From Peronospora farinosa (Eukaryota; Oomycota; Peronosporomycetes; Peronosporales; Peronosporaceae): DNA of 64,000 nt. Where the stretch lies: assembly GCA_947646735.1 (NCBI GenBank), contig CANTFK010000164.1, positions 248,001 to 312,000 on the forward strand, read 5' to 3'. The position numbers and the translations under genes are program-made. Below are positions 30,586 through 41,837 of this stretch, piece after piece. Each line of letters opens with the position of its first letter. The first letter of the stretch is position 1. The notes under the pieces were generated by a model that saw only the letters and a list, made by a program, of their open reading frames with translations, was not told where the DNA came from and ran no database searches.

Positions 30586-31526
30586 TTTAGTCGAGATTCG
30601 AATGGGTTTGAGCCACCCAGTTGAAAACCTGTGAAATCTAATGTTTCTAGGTTTTGATTCGAAACTCGTCTTTTTCCCCATAATCATTTGTTATTTGTAT
30701 AGAAGTTTTACTTTGTGGCACGAAAGACAATGGCTGGTGTCCTATATATGCGATGGATAGACAGCCACACGTCGACGTCCTGTGCAATACAAAAGGCAGA
30801 ATATGCGGCTGAAGTGGGCGGGGGATCGATGGGGGTCTTTTAGAGGGCAATTTGTGACCAATATTCGACTGAATACGGGGGAGTTTGTCGCCCTCAATAC
30901 TAGCGTTCTTTTCCATTGTTATCATGGAAGAAGAACACCGGGATCACGGGATCCATGATCATTTACCCACAAGGTGATGAAGGTATTCGGCCTCTTCTCC
31001 CTCCACGTCTTTTTCTCGTAAAAGACGACCCCTTTCATGACCGTTCTGCTGCTGGTGGATACTTATCCTGTGTGTGCTAGAGTCATGCCCGGAGGAATTA
31101 ACACCCACCAACAAACATACTACAGTTAGAGTGTGAGCATACATGTGTGTGACTTATATAGTGACAACTAGAAAGCTCCATGTTTTTATGTTGAGTTTAG
31201 TTGTCTATTGCTAGAGAAGCAAGAAAAGTTTTAGCTGCGTTGTCATGAGAATGACGGAGCTTGTAAGGCCAAAGTAATGCTACGAATTAATACTTGTTTA
31301 TGAAAAAGCACTGAAGATCTTTGAAGGCATGCAGTGTGCGATGATCGAGTGTGTAATGCATTTGGTTAATATGGATAGATGTAAATATTGCAAAATGTAA
31401 TTACTTCATGTACCGGTATCATTCCAGTACATTCTACCGGTATAACACACTCAAAGAAAGCACTTTCTTTTTAAAAACGATTTTGCTTTAGTGACACATC
31501 TCGATCAACCACCACCAAGTCCTCTA
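30586..31526. other. Divergent spacer mS35 / BCAS2
   Basis: About 940 bp with both promoters. Near 31411-31441 two copies of the palindrome TACCGGTA flank a short AT-rich segment about 90 bp before the BCAS2 start; their role is unknown. No gene is supportable here. Confidence 0.45.
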
Positions 31527-32180
31527 ATGGCTCCGTCATCATGTCCGCTTTTGTTGGAAAACCGTGCGCTCATTGACTCATTAGGTTATATAGATACGGA
31601 ATATAACTCGGCATCAAGTCAGCAACAAGTACAGGCTCAGATCCGTGCTGAAATGGCCACATTCTCCCCTCCAAAAGACAAATATCTTGCGTTTTTACCT
31701 CCCTATTCACCGTCTTTCGGTGGTCGAACACGACTTCAGATCGAATTTAAGCGCGTATCAGCCAACGTTGCATTGAATGCTATCGATATAAACCGGTATC
31801 AAGTCTCCGAGCCCACGGGGAAGCAAGCAGCGAGTCTCGAGACATGGGAACAAGCGGTTAAACAACTCCAAGTAGCAGTCGAACATCAGAACAATTGGAT
31901 GCTGAATCTTGAGCTACAACAAGGTTATGGGACTAAACTGGCTAAGGTCCGGACCGCTGTCATGGACGGTATGAATCGTCAATATGATCACATGGTGCAG
32001 GAAACCAAGACGGCCTCGGACAAGATCAATTTGAGCAGACAACAAGAACAATTACGGAACATGACGAAGCTGCACAATTATCAGAGCATATACAATGAAC
32101 TTCTTGTCAAGAATGCATGCATTAAACGAGCATGTGTGGAAAAGGAGAGGCAGCAACAGAAGAAGCTCAAGACGGCGTGA
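31527..32180 (+). CDS. BCAS2: BCAS2/SPF27 pre-mRNA splicing factor (NTC/Prp19 complex)
   Basis: From the ATG at 31527 the frame encodes 217 residues in one exon. The family is recognised by the N-terminal LLLENRALIDSLGYIDTEY, ATFSPPKDKYLAFLPP, then RTRLQIEFKRVSANVALNAID, followed by a long predicted coiled coil (ETWEQAVKQLQVAVEHQNNW through RQQEQLRNMTKLHNYQSIYNELLVKN). BCAS2/SPF27/Cwf7 is a core member of the Prp19 (NineTeen) complex that stabilises the activated spliceosome in the nucleus. Length is normal for the family. Confidence 0.9.
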   Translation: MAPSSCPLLLENRALIDSLGYIDTEYNSASSQQQVQAQIRAEMATFSPPKDKYLAFLPPYSPSFGGRTRLQIEFKRVSANVALNAIDINRYQVSEPTGKQAASLETWEQAVKQLQVAVEHQNNWMLNLELQQGYGTKLAKVRTAVMDGMNRQYDHMVQETKTASDKINLSRQQEQLRNMTKLHNYQSIYNELLVKNACIKRACVEKERQQQKKLKTA

Positions 32181-32441
32181 ACAATGGCAGTTTTGTTGTC
32201 GCCTTAGTAGAAGTTTCTATCACTTTCTCTCTTCATTCATCAAGTGATCTCTCTTGCATTATTTTTTATTCAACCATTTTACGTTTTTGACAAGAGGTAT
32301 CGGCAACAAAATCAAGAAAGCATGCAAGCCCGTCAAAACCTGACGACGACGAGGCAACCTAGAGGCAAAAACTGCGACGCTGAAGGCATATTACACTGGA
32401 AATATGCTTGTCCTGCCAGACGCGTTCGTCCACTTGTCACT

Positions 32442-34397
32442 CTAAAGTGCCGTCGTTGCCGTTGCAGGTGTTATTGCCGTCGCTGGCGCGGCAACTGGAG
32501 GTGTGGTCGCCGTCGTTGGCACGGTAGCTGGAGGTGCGATCGCCGTCGTTGGCGCGGCACCCGGAGGCGCTAACGTCGTCGTCGTTGCTGCCGTCGGAAC
32601 AGTAGTTTTAGACGTCCCAGTGCCAGTCGGGTTGCCGCCAGCCGAGTCCAACGTAGTCGTTGCGGCTTTACTATCAGACCCTGAGGTTGTCACAATCGTG
32701 GTCTTTGAGAAGCAAGGGAAGGAACCGCTGCCCCTCAGGTTCTTTAGACCAGTGGCAAAGTCAGTGTGAAACTTCTTCCACGTCGAGTCCGTGTACAAAC
32801 CGTACTGCCACGGATCGTCGGGCTTGTACACGTCGTTAAAGTCGAATGACCCATCGGGATTAGCAGCCCACGCAAAGCCACCAGTCATGTTCATTTTGTT
32901 TGCATACTCGATAAGCATCTCGATAGTACGAGTACTTGTCATACCCGCTAGTAGCTCTGCCGCGCCGTAAATACCCCCAAATTCACCGTAGAACGTTGGC
33001 ACACCAGCCTTCGTCACGGCATTGCCGAAGGCATTGTCCAGCACAGAAGTTAGGGCAGCCTTCAGCAGCTTGTTGCCCTCGGTCGTGTTCGAGTATTCTG
33101 TCACCGATACCGTGTCGCCGCTCGACGACTGCTTCTGGAAGTAGTACCCCGCCGGGTACACACTCGGCGAGTAAAAGTGGGGTGCATACACGAGTTTGCC
33201 TTTCGTGTCGAGGACAATGGGGTTCACACTGGCGTTCTGCAGACTAGCGCCGTACCAATCGTTGTACGTCACATTTTTGCCGTTGATCTCCGCCACGGTG
33301 TTGACCGCGTAGGTGCCTTCCGCCACGATAAGCCAGTTGGGGCAGATGGCTAGAATCTTGTTGCCAATGGTCTCGACAGCACGAGGCCAGTTAATGTCGG
33401 GGTCACAATACGCTTCAGTGTCATCCTCAGGCCAACAGCCGCCCACAGGCTCATTTTTGAGATCAATACCAATGATATTGTACTCGAGATCACTACAAAG
33501 TTCCATGGCCAAGGTCTCGAACATTTTGTAAATGGTTGCAATCGGGTATTCTTTGGTAAACCACAAGTGCTCGGACGTGTCAGCTGTGAACTTGGGGTCG
33601 ATCTTGTGGATATCCAGCAGCACACCAATCTGCTGTTTCCCCAGACCCTGTACGATCTTTTTGATCATGTCAATGTACGTTTCAACATTCAAGTCCGTAT
33701 CCAGACTGTTGACAAAGAGCTTTGTATTAGGTGCCGAGTTTTTGATAATCATCTGTGCATTGAGCGGTAGACGGACAGCATTGAAGCCACTGTCTGACAA
33801 ATTGGCAGCAATATCATCCAGATAGCTCTGCTTGGTAGCAAGACCATGTGGCACACCTTCAACATTTTCCATTCCGCTCCAATTGATGCCTGTAAACACA
33901 ATTGGTTCTTTCTCGCCCGTGTTACTGTTTTTGGCGTAAATTTTTCCATCCAATGTAATGTAATCGGGCAACAAACAGCTCTTGATACTTTTGCTTCTTC
34001 TGTTTCGATCGACTTCCGTGACAGACTCGGTCAAAGATTGTTGCAATTGTGCGGCCGTGTACTGCTGGACCCCAAAATACGCAATCAAAGAGAGTGCTGC
34101 AGCTGTTACAAATAGTAAAAAGACGGCCCCCGGCCAAACCACTTTACGACCTGAATACGTCTTAACTGGCCCACCAGCAGTAGTTTCCCCTATGTCGTCT
34201 AATTGTCCGACAGCAATATCATGATGCGTCGAGCCACTAGGACGTGCTGTCATTGTTGGACGCATGATTGGGATTTCACTACCGGTATCATTCGCCATAG
34301 GACCGAGATAACTGCCATAGATTTCTTCCTCAGTCGTATCTCTCCATACGTTGGAATTTGTACGCTCCCCAGTATTGGATGCATTGGCCCCATACAT
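32442..34397 (-). CDS. GH5 family glycoside hydrolase, type II membrane-anchored
   Basis: A 651-residue frame. The N-terminal 85 residues are cytosolic, and one transmembrane segment lies at about 88-109 (WPGAVFLLFVTAAALSLIAYFG). The GH5 barrel follows from about 140 to 545. Catalytic landmarks are FTGINWSGMEN, DSGFNAVRLPLN, the acid/base IGIDLKNEP (Glu316), APHFYSPSVYP, and the nucleophile PTFYGEFGG (Glu472). The C-terminal about 70 residues are a Thr/Ala/Pro repeat (APPGAAPTTAIAPPATVPTT), probably O-glycosylated. The protein would act on cellulose or beta-1,3/1,4-glucan at the cell surface, in wall remodelling or host wall attack. No signal peptide cleavage is expected. Confidence 0.92.
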   Translation of the reverse strand: MYGANASNTGERTNSNVWRDTTEEEIYGSYLGPMANDTGSEIPIMRPTMTARPSGSTHHDIAVGQLDDIGETTAGGPVKTYSGRKVVWPGAVFLLFVTAAALSLIAYFGVQQYTAAQLQQSLTESVTEVDRNRRSKSIKSCLLPDYITLDGKIYAKNSNTGEKEPIVFTGINWSGMENVEGVPHGLATKQSYLDDIAANLSDSGFNAVRLPLNAQMIIKNSAPNTKLFVNSLDTDLNVETYIDMIKKIVQGLGKQQIGVLLDIHKIDPKFTADTSEHLWFTKEYPIATIYKMFETLAMELCSDLEYNIIGIDLKNEPVGGCWPEDDTEAYCDPDINWPRAVETIGNKILAICPNWLIVAEGTYAVNTVAEINGKNVTYNDWYGASLQNASVNPIVLDTKGKLVYAPHFYSPSVYPAGYYFQKQSSSGDTVSVTEYSNTTEGNKLLKAALTSVLDNAFGNAVTKAGVPTFYGEFGGIYGAAELLAGMTSTRTIEMLIEYANKMNMTGGFAWAANPDGSFDFNDVYKPDDPWQYGLYTDSTWKKFHTDFATGLKNLRGSGSFPCFSKTTIVTTSGSDSKAATTTLDSAGGNPTGTGTSKTTVPTAATTTTLAPPGAAPTTAIAPPATVPTTATTPPVAAPATAITPATATTAL

Positions 34398-35499
34398 TTT
34401 TTTTACCTATACGTAAATCAAGATATTTTACTTTTTAGACTCTTTCAAGTTAAAAACTATAGCGTAAGGGTCAGATGTAAAATGCTCGATTAAACAATGA
34501 GACAATACGAATAAAAAACCATGAGGACTGAATTTGATTGGTGGAGAATAAAAAAATAATGTGAGCGAGACGCACGCCATTCGAGTCAGTGCTGACTACT
34601 TTTGTCGGTTACGGTATGAATGCATTATATTTTGGGAAGAAAAACACGCTATGTACTATTTGTACGGACTGATAGCGATCGAAGGAATGGAAGACTTCAC
34701 AATGAATGTACAGCATTGTTGACAATTTTGTGTTTGGTCATGTTCTTCCTACGTGTTGATACGAAACGTTGCCAGTTGATCTGCTGATTGATAGAGGCAA
34801 ACTATTTTTTATGATTGTAGTAATATTGTACGAATAATATAAATAATATTAGCGTCACGAATCACTGGTGTTCATATTTTCATTCTAATACTTTTAATTG
34901 AAGTTTCTCTATCACAACAATTTATGTGCACAAACATGACTAAAATAGTAATTATACCCTCTTATCAGGTTAAGCGTACATAATCTCAAGCGTGTCAAAC
35001 GTTGCCGACGCCCTCGCTCGTGTTGCCTCATCCAATCATTCGAGTTTGTCCTAATATTGATGATCATCGCGTCCAAGACTTCGTCAAACATAGCGATAAA
35101 AAAACGTCTCCGATTTTCTTTATGCCGCCGCAATGTATCACATACACAGCACTTGCATGAACTGGAAGCAGTTATATAACATTAGTCGCGCAAAATTTCC
35201 CCAGAGACAGTGGGTCTTCTACTCGTAGCATTGCTTCATTCACCACATTACTGAATAAAACATAGAATGAGATCAACCACACGTGATGTATTTGATAGAC
35301 ATGCGATGGAGAGGTATTGTACGTGGACGGCATATAAATTGTCACTGTACCTACTGCTCTTGTTTTTTCTGTATGGAGTCTTAGCCCGATGGAAAAACGT
35401 TCAAGTTCACTGGGAATGTGCTAGATGATCAATCAGGGAGTGTATATAATGTCGGCCACCCACGTTTATACCAATCTACTAGAGCATTGTGTGAGTCTG

Positions 35500-35781
35500 C
35501 TACCATGTTTTTATCTCAAAGAGCACAAAGGTGAAATCAAGGCTTACAGTCAAGGCTAACATCACGAGCATAGTCATCAGAAGTGTCGAAAGTAAACACC
35601 CGATCACGTCATGACGACTAGGGCATTGCACGTATTCAACGCATATAACTTCCTGTCTCCTATCATTACTTCCATCAGACGTCATAAAAATCTCTTTAGA
35701 AGAGGTCGTTTTCTTGAACTTGCAAAGATTGTTTCGTCCTTCTAATAATATCAAACACTCATCATGTTCCTCATGCCTCAT
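35500..35781 (-). CDS. Possible small single-pass membrane protein, 93 residues
   Basis: The frame starts MRHEEHDECLILLEGRNN and has one strongly hydrophobic segment near its C-terminus (DVIGCLLSTLLMTMLVMLAL, continuing about ten residues). It matches no family I know, and isolation in an AT-rich gap makes coding status uncertain. Confidence 0.3.
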   Translation of the reverse strand: MRHEEHDECLILLEGRNNLCKFKKTTSSKEIFMTSDGSNDRRQEVICVEYVQCPSRHDVIGCLLSTLLMTMLVMLALTVSLDFTFVLFEIKTW

Positions 35782-35838
35782 CCATGCTCCACCATAATGC
35801 TAACAGTAGATTTACAACAATTATCAGCCTGCTACATT

Positions 35839-35878
35839 ATGGCTACATTTGATCAGATGTAGCCATCATCTAGATGAT
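35839..35878. repeat. Paired palindromes
   Basis: ATGGCTACAT (35839-35848) pairs with ATGTAGCCAT (35857-35866). It overlaps the palindrome ATCATCTAGATGAT (35865-35878). The core ATGGCTACAT is shared with the inverted repeat at 4016-4112. Confidence 0.8.
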
Positions 35879-35934
35879 AATTACTGGCTGAAAAGATAGA
35901 ATACAGTTTGATTGGTGAGCCATTATCGGTTGTC

Positions 35935-37860
35935 ATGGCTACGCTGGACATCCAACTGTCGACTTCTACCGAACTTCGCTTGCCTTTTGTTATCTATGAG
36001 GGTGACACAGTCATTTGCCAAACCAGTGACGGTCGCATGTTTTTCCAGACCGTTACCAAGAACGAGTACGTCCTAAATACTATACTCCTATTGATTGCAA
36101 TATCAAGTTTTCATTAATTTTCTTTCTTATTTGATTACTTCATCATAGATCCATTCGAGTCGGCAAAAAAGTGGCAAATCTGAAACCTGTCATTGGATCT
36201 TTCTATGGGTAAAATAAGCATTTGGTATTCTTACTTATGGGGTGGAAGGTGTAAACTAATGTGTTCTTTTCTAAATTTATTTTGTGGTCAAATTTTTCAG
36301 AGCAATTTTTGAGGAACAGAATAAAAAGTTGGTGAAAGTGACAGGTGGTCTTTTTCCGGATCCAGTGGCGCCAGGTAATCATAATTTTGTTCTTTTTATG
36401 CAGTAGAGACGTGGATTTGAACTACGTTTGTTGTAAAATGGGCTTGTTAATAGCTTCTTTTGTTATTGTAGAAACTGGAGAAGATTTTGTGCCTGATGGA
36501 GATAACCGACATTATGCTGACACCAATTCGGCACAGACATTGAAGCAGGCGGACATTGGTGAATTGCGTGAGAGCGGCGCATCTGGAAAGGAGATTATCC
36601 AGAAGTTGGTGGAAAACAGTTCGACATGGGAGACAAAGACCGAGTTTTCCAAGCAGAAATACCTGAAAAAGAAACAGCAAAAGTACATGCCGCGAGTGCG
36701 TTTCTTGCGCTGCACGGCGGAGTCGCTCTGTCGTACTTACCGGTTGAAAAATCCAGCCAAAATCTGCAATTTGCGGGAGGACTCTCTGGGGCAAATTTTG
36801 GTCTACGGAAACATTTTTGCTGGCGGACAGGTGCTTGTGGTCGACACCTGCATGGGTTTGGTCGCTGGTGCAGTGGCCGAACGTCAAGGAGGCTCCGGAC
36901 GCATCATTTGTCCATTTGATGGCCAGCAACCTGCTGCTGACATCCTCCGTCGTTTTAACTTTGGTACGATCTCATCCCAGTCTATGGCCAAGCTGTGTCT
37001 TCGGGGCCTTACTTGCTAATGTTTTTGTATATCTATGTGCAGACAAGCGCACGCTGGAGTCCATTCACTATGTGCCGTTTAAGCAAGTGCGGTTGCTTGA
37101 GTTGGTACGGCACATCTTGCTTCTGTTCTTTAGTAGGGTTGTACTTATCGCTCACACGGCTAACAACTTTTCCGACCTCGTACATGTAGAAAGAAGAAGA
37201 GGTGGTAGAGTCTCCAAAGATAGCAAGGGACGGCTTGACATTAGAAGAGCGAGAGCGACTTGCAGCGGAACGTGCGAAGTATTTTACACCTGAGCAGCAG
37301 AAGCGTTACGCCGAGAAGAAGGCACGTCGCGAGGAGACCAAGATTTTTCGTCAAAAGCCATCGACAATTCGCCAGTGGGTCCGTGAAAAGTCCGATAGCC
37401 TGGTAATAGCGGCGAATTTCGACCCCGAGGAGGTTCTTATGGCTCTGCTGCCGTACTTGGGCCGATCAAAGCCGTTTGTCGTCTACTCCGAATTCCTCGA
37501 GGTGAGTTTGCGTTTGTCTTTCTTGACTATGTGGCATCAATCGAGCATCAGCTGTTGTGTTAACTTCCTTTTATATTGTAGCCTTTGACCCGGACGTTTG
37601 CGAGACTTCAAAAGATGGAGGCCATTATTGATCTTCAACTGAACGAGACGTGGACGCGCGAGAACCAGGTGCTGCCAGGTCGAACGCACCCAGAGATGAA
37701 TATGAGCGCTTGCAGTGGCTATTTACTCTGGGGAATCAAGATCCTCGACATTCCGTCCCTAGGAAGCTTACAGAACGTTTCTGAGAACGAAAATGGAGAT
37801 AGTGCAGCAGAATGCGAAGGATCCTCAGCATTGAAAAAGATGAGATCGGATACCGAGTGA
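35935..37860 (+). CDS. TRM6: tRNA (m1A58) methyltransferase non-catalytic subunit TRM6 (GCD10)
   Basis: Seven exons (35935-36065, 36149-36208, 36301-36374, 36472-36963, 37043-37086, 37190-37501, 37582-37860), all GT-AG and phase-consistent, total 463 residues. The N-terminal barrel appears as VIYEGDTVICQTSDGRMFF and VANLKPVIGSFYG. The family-specific block is KTEFSKQKYLKKKQQKYMPRV, followed by NPAKICNLREDSLGQILVYGN and VLVVDTCMGLVAGAVAERQGG, the degenerate SAM-fold of the Gcd10 subunit. The C-terminal half has FDPEEVLMALLPYLGRSKPF and YSEFLEPLTRTFARLQ, then GYLLWGIKIL. TRM6 binds tRNA and pairs with catalytic TRM61 to form m1A58 in the T-loop, in the nucleus. The partner is not in this window. 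Confidence 0.93.
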
Positions 37861-38309
37861 GTCACTTGCTTGATAGAAAGATAGTGTAGAAGTCTGTTCA
37901 TAGTAATCAAAACATATTCAGCGACTTTATTATCCCTAGCTATAAATAACTTACCAGAATATATTCTTTTGTTTTCTGTTGTACGCACAACTATGCAAGC
38001 ATCTTGTTTTTACTTATATATGGTTTTTATTACAGCTTGGTCTTAAGTTGTAGCAGTGATGATTTTCATTTTTGTATTGCTGGTTTTATTAAAAGTAATG
38101 GAGTTTTTACGAAAAGTGAACAGTTTTTACTTACGACGAAGTACCTTATCTATCAGTTGTATGAACCATTTAACCATTCATCCGTTGACGTACAAACCTT
38201 ATTTTACAGTTAAGGAGCACGTTTTCTACTAACTAAAAAAAACCCCATCCAAATAGTTTTTTTTCTTCCAAACCAGTCACTACTACTAATAAATAATAAG
38301 ATAAAAGAA
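37861..38309. other. Spacer TRM6 / KLHDC4
   Basis: About 450 bp, AT-rich, with poly-A and poly-T tracts just before the KLHDC4 start. No further gene seen. Confidence 0.5.
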
Positions 38310-40739
38310 ATGAGCAAGAAGAAAACAACGGACAAAGCGACAGCAAAAGCTCAGCGACAAGAAAGTCGAAGAGCAAAACAATGTGCGAAAAGTGCCAAGA
38401 AAGATCGAAAAGCATTGGGTACGGAGGAAGAAGACATTGAAGTTCTTTTACAAGAATTTCGGAAGAAAGACACTGAACGTACTCAAGTAACAGTCGAAAT
38501 ATCACCACAGCCAACACCTCGAGCCAATTTTACGCTCTCGGCACTTCCTTCTGGTGAAATGCTGCTATTTGGTGGTGAATATTTTAATGGTGATGTGAAT
38601 GTGTGTTACAATGACGTGTTTAAATGGAATCTCGACAGTAAACAACCTCTGGCTACCACTGAAATGCTCCAAGATAAAGAGAATACACTGCAAGACACTG
38701 AAACACTGCGAGATGCAGCGTGGAAAGTTATTAGTTCACTTAATACACCACCACCAAGATGTAGCCATCAATCAGTGGTTTATCGAAATCATCTTTATGT
38801 ATTTGGAGGAGAATTTGCAACGGCAGATCAGTTTCATCATTACCGAGATTTATGGAGATTAAATTTAAAGACCAATGCATGGGAAGAATTGGAGGTAAAA
38901 GGTGGACCGAGTCCAAGAAGTGGACATCGGATGGTTGTCTGGAGAAACTATCTCGTCCTTTTTGGAGGATTCTACGAGGCTGCACGAGAGACCAAGTAGG
39001 TACATTTTAGATCTAGAGAGTTGTGTGCAAGTCGACTGATACTTTTGTGTGGAACTTTTTTTAGGTGGTTCAATGACTTGTATTTGTTCAATTTAGCAGA
39101 GCTCAAATGGCAGAAAGTGGCATATCCGCCGCACAGACAAGTTCCTGCTGAACGTAGTGGCTGTCAGTTGGCAGTGCACCCGTCGAAGGACCTTGTGTTT
39201 GTGTACGGTGGATACGCTAAAGTGAAGAATGTGGGCGAAAAGTCGGAAGGCAAAGTGTACTCAGACTTGTGGGCATTGAATTTAGCTCCGGTGCTAAAGC
39301 GTCAGTCGCCTACGTGGGAGAAACTCTCACGAAAGGGCCAGGCTCCGAGTCCTCGTGGAGGGGCTGCCGTGACGGTACATAAGCAACGATTTATTCTTTT
39401 TGGCGGTGTGTTTGATGAAGAAAAGCGTCGTCACACGATGCAGTCGACGTTTTACAATGATCTGTTTGTGTACGACATGGATCGTCGTCGTTGGTTCGAG
39501 TTTACGTTGCGTGGTAAGAAGCTTACGGACGGCAAGCGCCGACGCAAAAAGGAATCTAAGGCGCTTGAGGACGAAACGGCTGGTGACAGTGATAATGATG
39601 AAGAAGATGAAGTTGTTGAGGATTTTGATGCGATGCTGGAGAAGCAATTTGGATACGTCGACGACGAAGGCAACATCGTGTACATTGACGACGCCCACGA
39701 GGAAGAAGAGACAAAGAAAGGAGAAGAAGGAGATAGCGATGTTGTGTCTCAAGAATCGTGCTTTGCTAAGCGATCCGATCTGGAACTTGGAAAAGAAGAG
39801 GAAACAAAAGGAGAGGAGAAGGAAGAAAAAAAGCATGTTGTTTTGGATGATGACATCAAGCTCGATGAACTGGAGGAGGAAGAATCTGCTGCACCTGCCC
39901 CCTGTCCTCGCATTAATCCCGCTGTGATGATCCATGGAAGTACGCTATATGTCTATGGTGGTGTTGTTGAGGATGGCGATCGTGAGATCACACTTGACGA
40001 TTGCTGGTCCTTGGACCTGAAGCGTCTCGATGAATGGAAGCAAGTGTTGCCTGGCACGATGTCTCATCAGATTTGGAAGGGTGAAGTGAGCGAGACGGAG
40101 GAGTCTTCGGACGATGACGACGACGGCGACTTTGATGACGATGACGACGACGACGACGAGGAGGACGATGTGGGTCGTATGAAAGCACGAGGAGAAAAGG
40201 AAAAGGCAAAGGCTGTGGACCGGGCGGTGGCGATGCTTGCCAAGAAAGAAAAAGAGGACGCCGAGGAAACGCCTAAGAGAGAAAAGAGAGACAAGAAGAA
40301 GAAAGTTAAAACCAAGAAGGAGAGCCATCGCAAAGCAATTCGTGCTGAGATGGAGAATTTACAGGAACAATTGGGGCTCAGTGATGTTGACCGTACACCT
40401 CAAATGGGCGAAAACCTGCGTGATTTCTTTGCGCGAACCGACGCGACTTGGGCAAAGGAAGTCATGAAGCTTCCCAGCACTATGGAACATGAACTCAGCA
40501 TTAAGGAGATCAAGCGAGAGGGTTTCTTGCTAGCTGAGGCCCGTTACAAGGAGCTGCTACCAGGTATGCTTTTATACTTCACTGTTGTGATATGCGATAT
40601 CGATTGTCTTTACTAACGGATGTGCATAATGAATGATCCAGTGTTGGAACGTCTGAACGCGTTAGAGCTGGAACAGAAGGAGGCCGAGGAGATGTATGCA
40701 CTGAAGAAGAAGGGAGGCAAGGAGAAAAGCCGACGCTGA
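38310..40739 (+). CDS. KLHDC4: Kelch-repeat protein, KLHDC4 ortholog
   Basis: Three exons (38310-38995, 39065-40563, 40642-40739) encode 760 residues. A basic N-terminal tail (MSKKKTTDKATAKAQRQESR) leads to six kelch blades with the usual GG-Y/F-W pattern: LLFGGEYFNG, LYVFGGEFA, LVLFGGFYEA (interrupted by intron 1), FVYGGYAKV, FILFGGVFDEEKR and LYVYGGVVEDGDR. Between blades 5 and 6 lies a long acidic insertion (EEDEVVEDFDAMLEKQFGYVDDEGN...), and after the last blade a run of Asp/Glu (DDDDDGDFDDDDDDDDEED) and a Lys-rich part. This domain order is that of KLHDC4, conserved in eukaryotes. Its role is poorly understood, probably nuclear or nucleolar. Confidence 0.88.
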
Positions 40740-40853
40740 TAGAGCATTCCAGTCTTGTCTGTCTCTGGGATTTGTAAGCCATACGTATTTTGCTCAAATA
40801 TTTGATCGACCTTTACCATGTTGTTAAACGCGAGCATTTGCCTTTCCCAACAT

Positions 40854-41837
40854 CTAGGAGAATAATCGACTGAACAGTCCTTTAGGTGCTTCAGGCTGTA
40901 GGAATTTCATGTCACGTTCCTCGCCCAAGAAACGTGCCACTGCGTCTTTAAACGCAAGTGCAGCATTTTCTCCCTCGGCAGTAATCACAGGCTGGCCCAT
41001 ATTAGAAGACGTAAGCACGTGTGCACTTTCAGGGATGACACCACACACTGGCAGTCCCAACATCTCTTCAATGTCGTCCACTGATAAACAGTCGTCGTTC
41101 TTGACACGATTCGCGTCGTAGCGATTAACGAGCAGCCGCTGGTTCACAGGTTCACGGTCTTCTTTGGCTCGCAGTGACTTGCTCGCAATAAAGCCAATCA
41201 TTTTGTCCGAGTCACGACAGCTCGAGATCTCTGGATTAGTCACGAGAATAGCATCATCAGCAAAATACATGGCATGACGTGCCCCTGACTCGATACCAGC
41301 TGGTGAATCACACAGAATAAAGTCAAATTGGACCTTGAGTTCGTCCAAAACTTTCTCAACTCCTTCCTCCGTCAGTGCCTCCTTGTCTCGAGTTTGACTA
41401 GCTGCCAATAATGAAAGTCGTTCCAGTCTCTTGTCTTTAATTAACGCTTGATTTAAACGACAGTTTTTTTCAATCACATGGATAAAATCGAAAATCACAC
41501 GTCGTTCACAGCCCTAGATATAATTTTGACACCATTGTTGTCAAAAATAGAAATAGCAAATATTGACATAAATTGGTTTACCTTCACTTTGTATCAAACG
41601 GACGTAACGTACCAAATGCAAGTCTAAATTGCGTAACCCAATGTCAAAATCAATAAGACACGTCCGAAAACCACGCTGAGCTAGACCATATCCCATGGAC
41701 GCCGTGACCGTGGTCTTGCCGACGCCGCCTTTACCTGATGTGATGACCACCACACGACCCGGTTGCTTTAAGGACGTGGAGGCGAAGCGAGCGAGCGCCA
41801 CTGTCCGCTGCGTTGCTACCTGAAAAGAGCTCCTCAT
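40854..41837 (-). CDS. minD: Mitochondrial-type MinD division-site ATPase
   Basis: Two exons (41837-41613 and 41513-40854) encode 294 residues. The start [21 protein letters not shown] is a mitochondrial leader. The deviant Walker A motif [15 protein letters not shown] with the signature Lys is intact, followed by [28 protein letters not shown] (the splice falls inside, at HL|GC), [16 protein letters not shown] (Walker B-like) and [18 protein letters not shown]. The end is an amphipathic membrane-targeting helix ahead of [10 protein letters not shown], as in bacterial MinD. Stramenopiles are known to retain Min proteins in mitochondria to position FtsZ. The leader here supports that rather than a recent bacterial transfer. 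Confidence 0.95.

Larger units (their letters stand above)
34398..35934. other. AT-rich intergenic region between GH5 and TRM6 genes
   Basis: 1.5 kb holding the divergent promoters of the GH5 and TRM6 genes. It includes a weak 73-codon minus frame at 34912-35133, a small membrane-protein-like ORF (listed next) and a hairpin at 35839-35866. Nothing else is recognisable. Confidence 0.45.

Noticed and set aside
39327..39935. 202-codon minus frame opposite KLHDC4
   Set aside because: It mirrors the acidic Asp/Glu insert of the real gene; complementary codons give a Phe/Val/Ile-rich shadow.
40854..41837. Bacterial contamination or recent transfer for minD
   Set aside because: It has an intron, a mitochondrial leader and eukaryotic neighbours, and mitochondrial MinD is known in this group.
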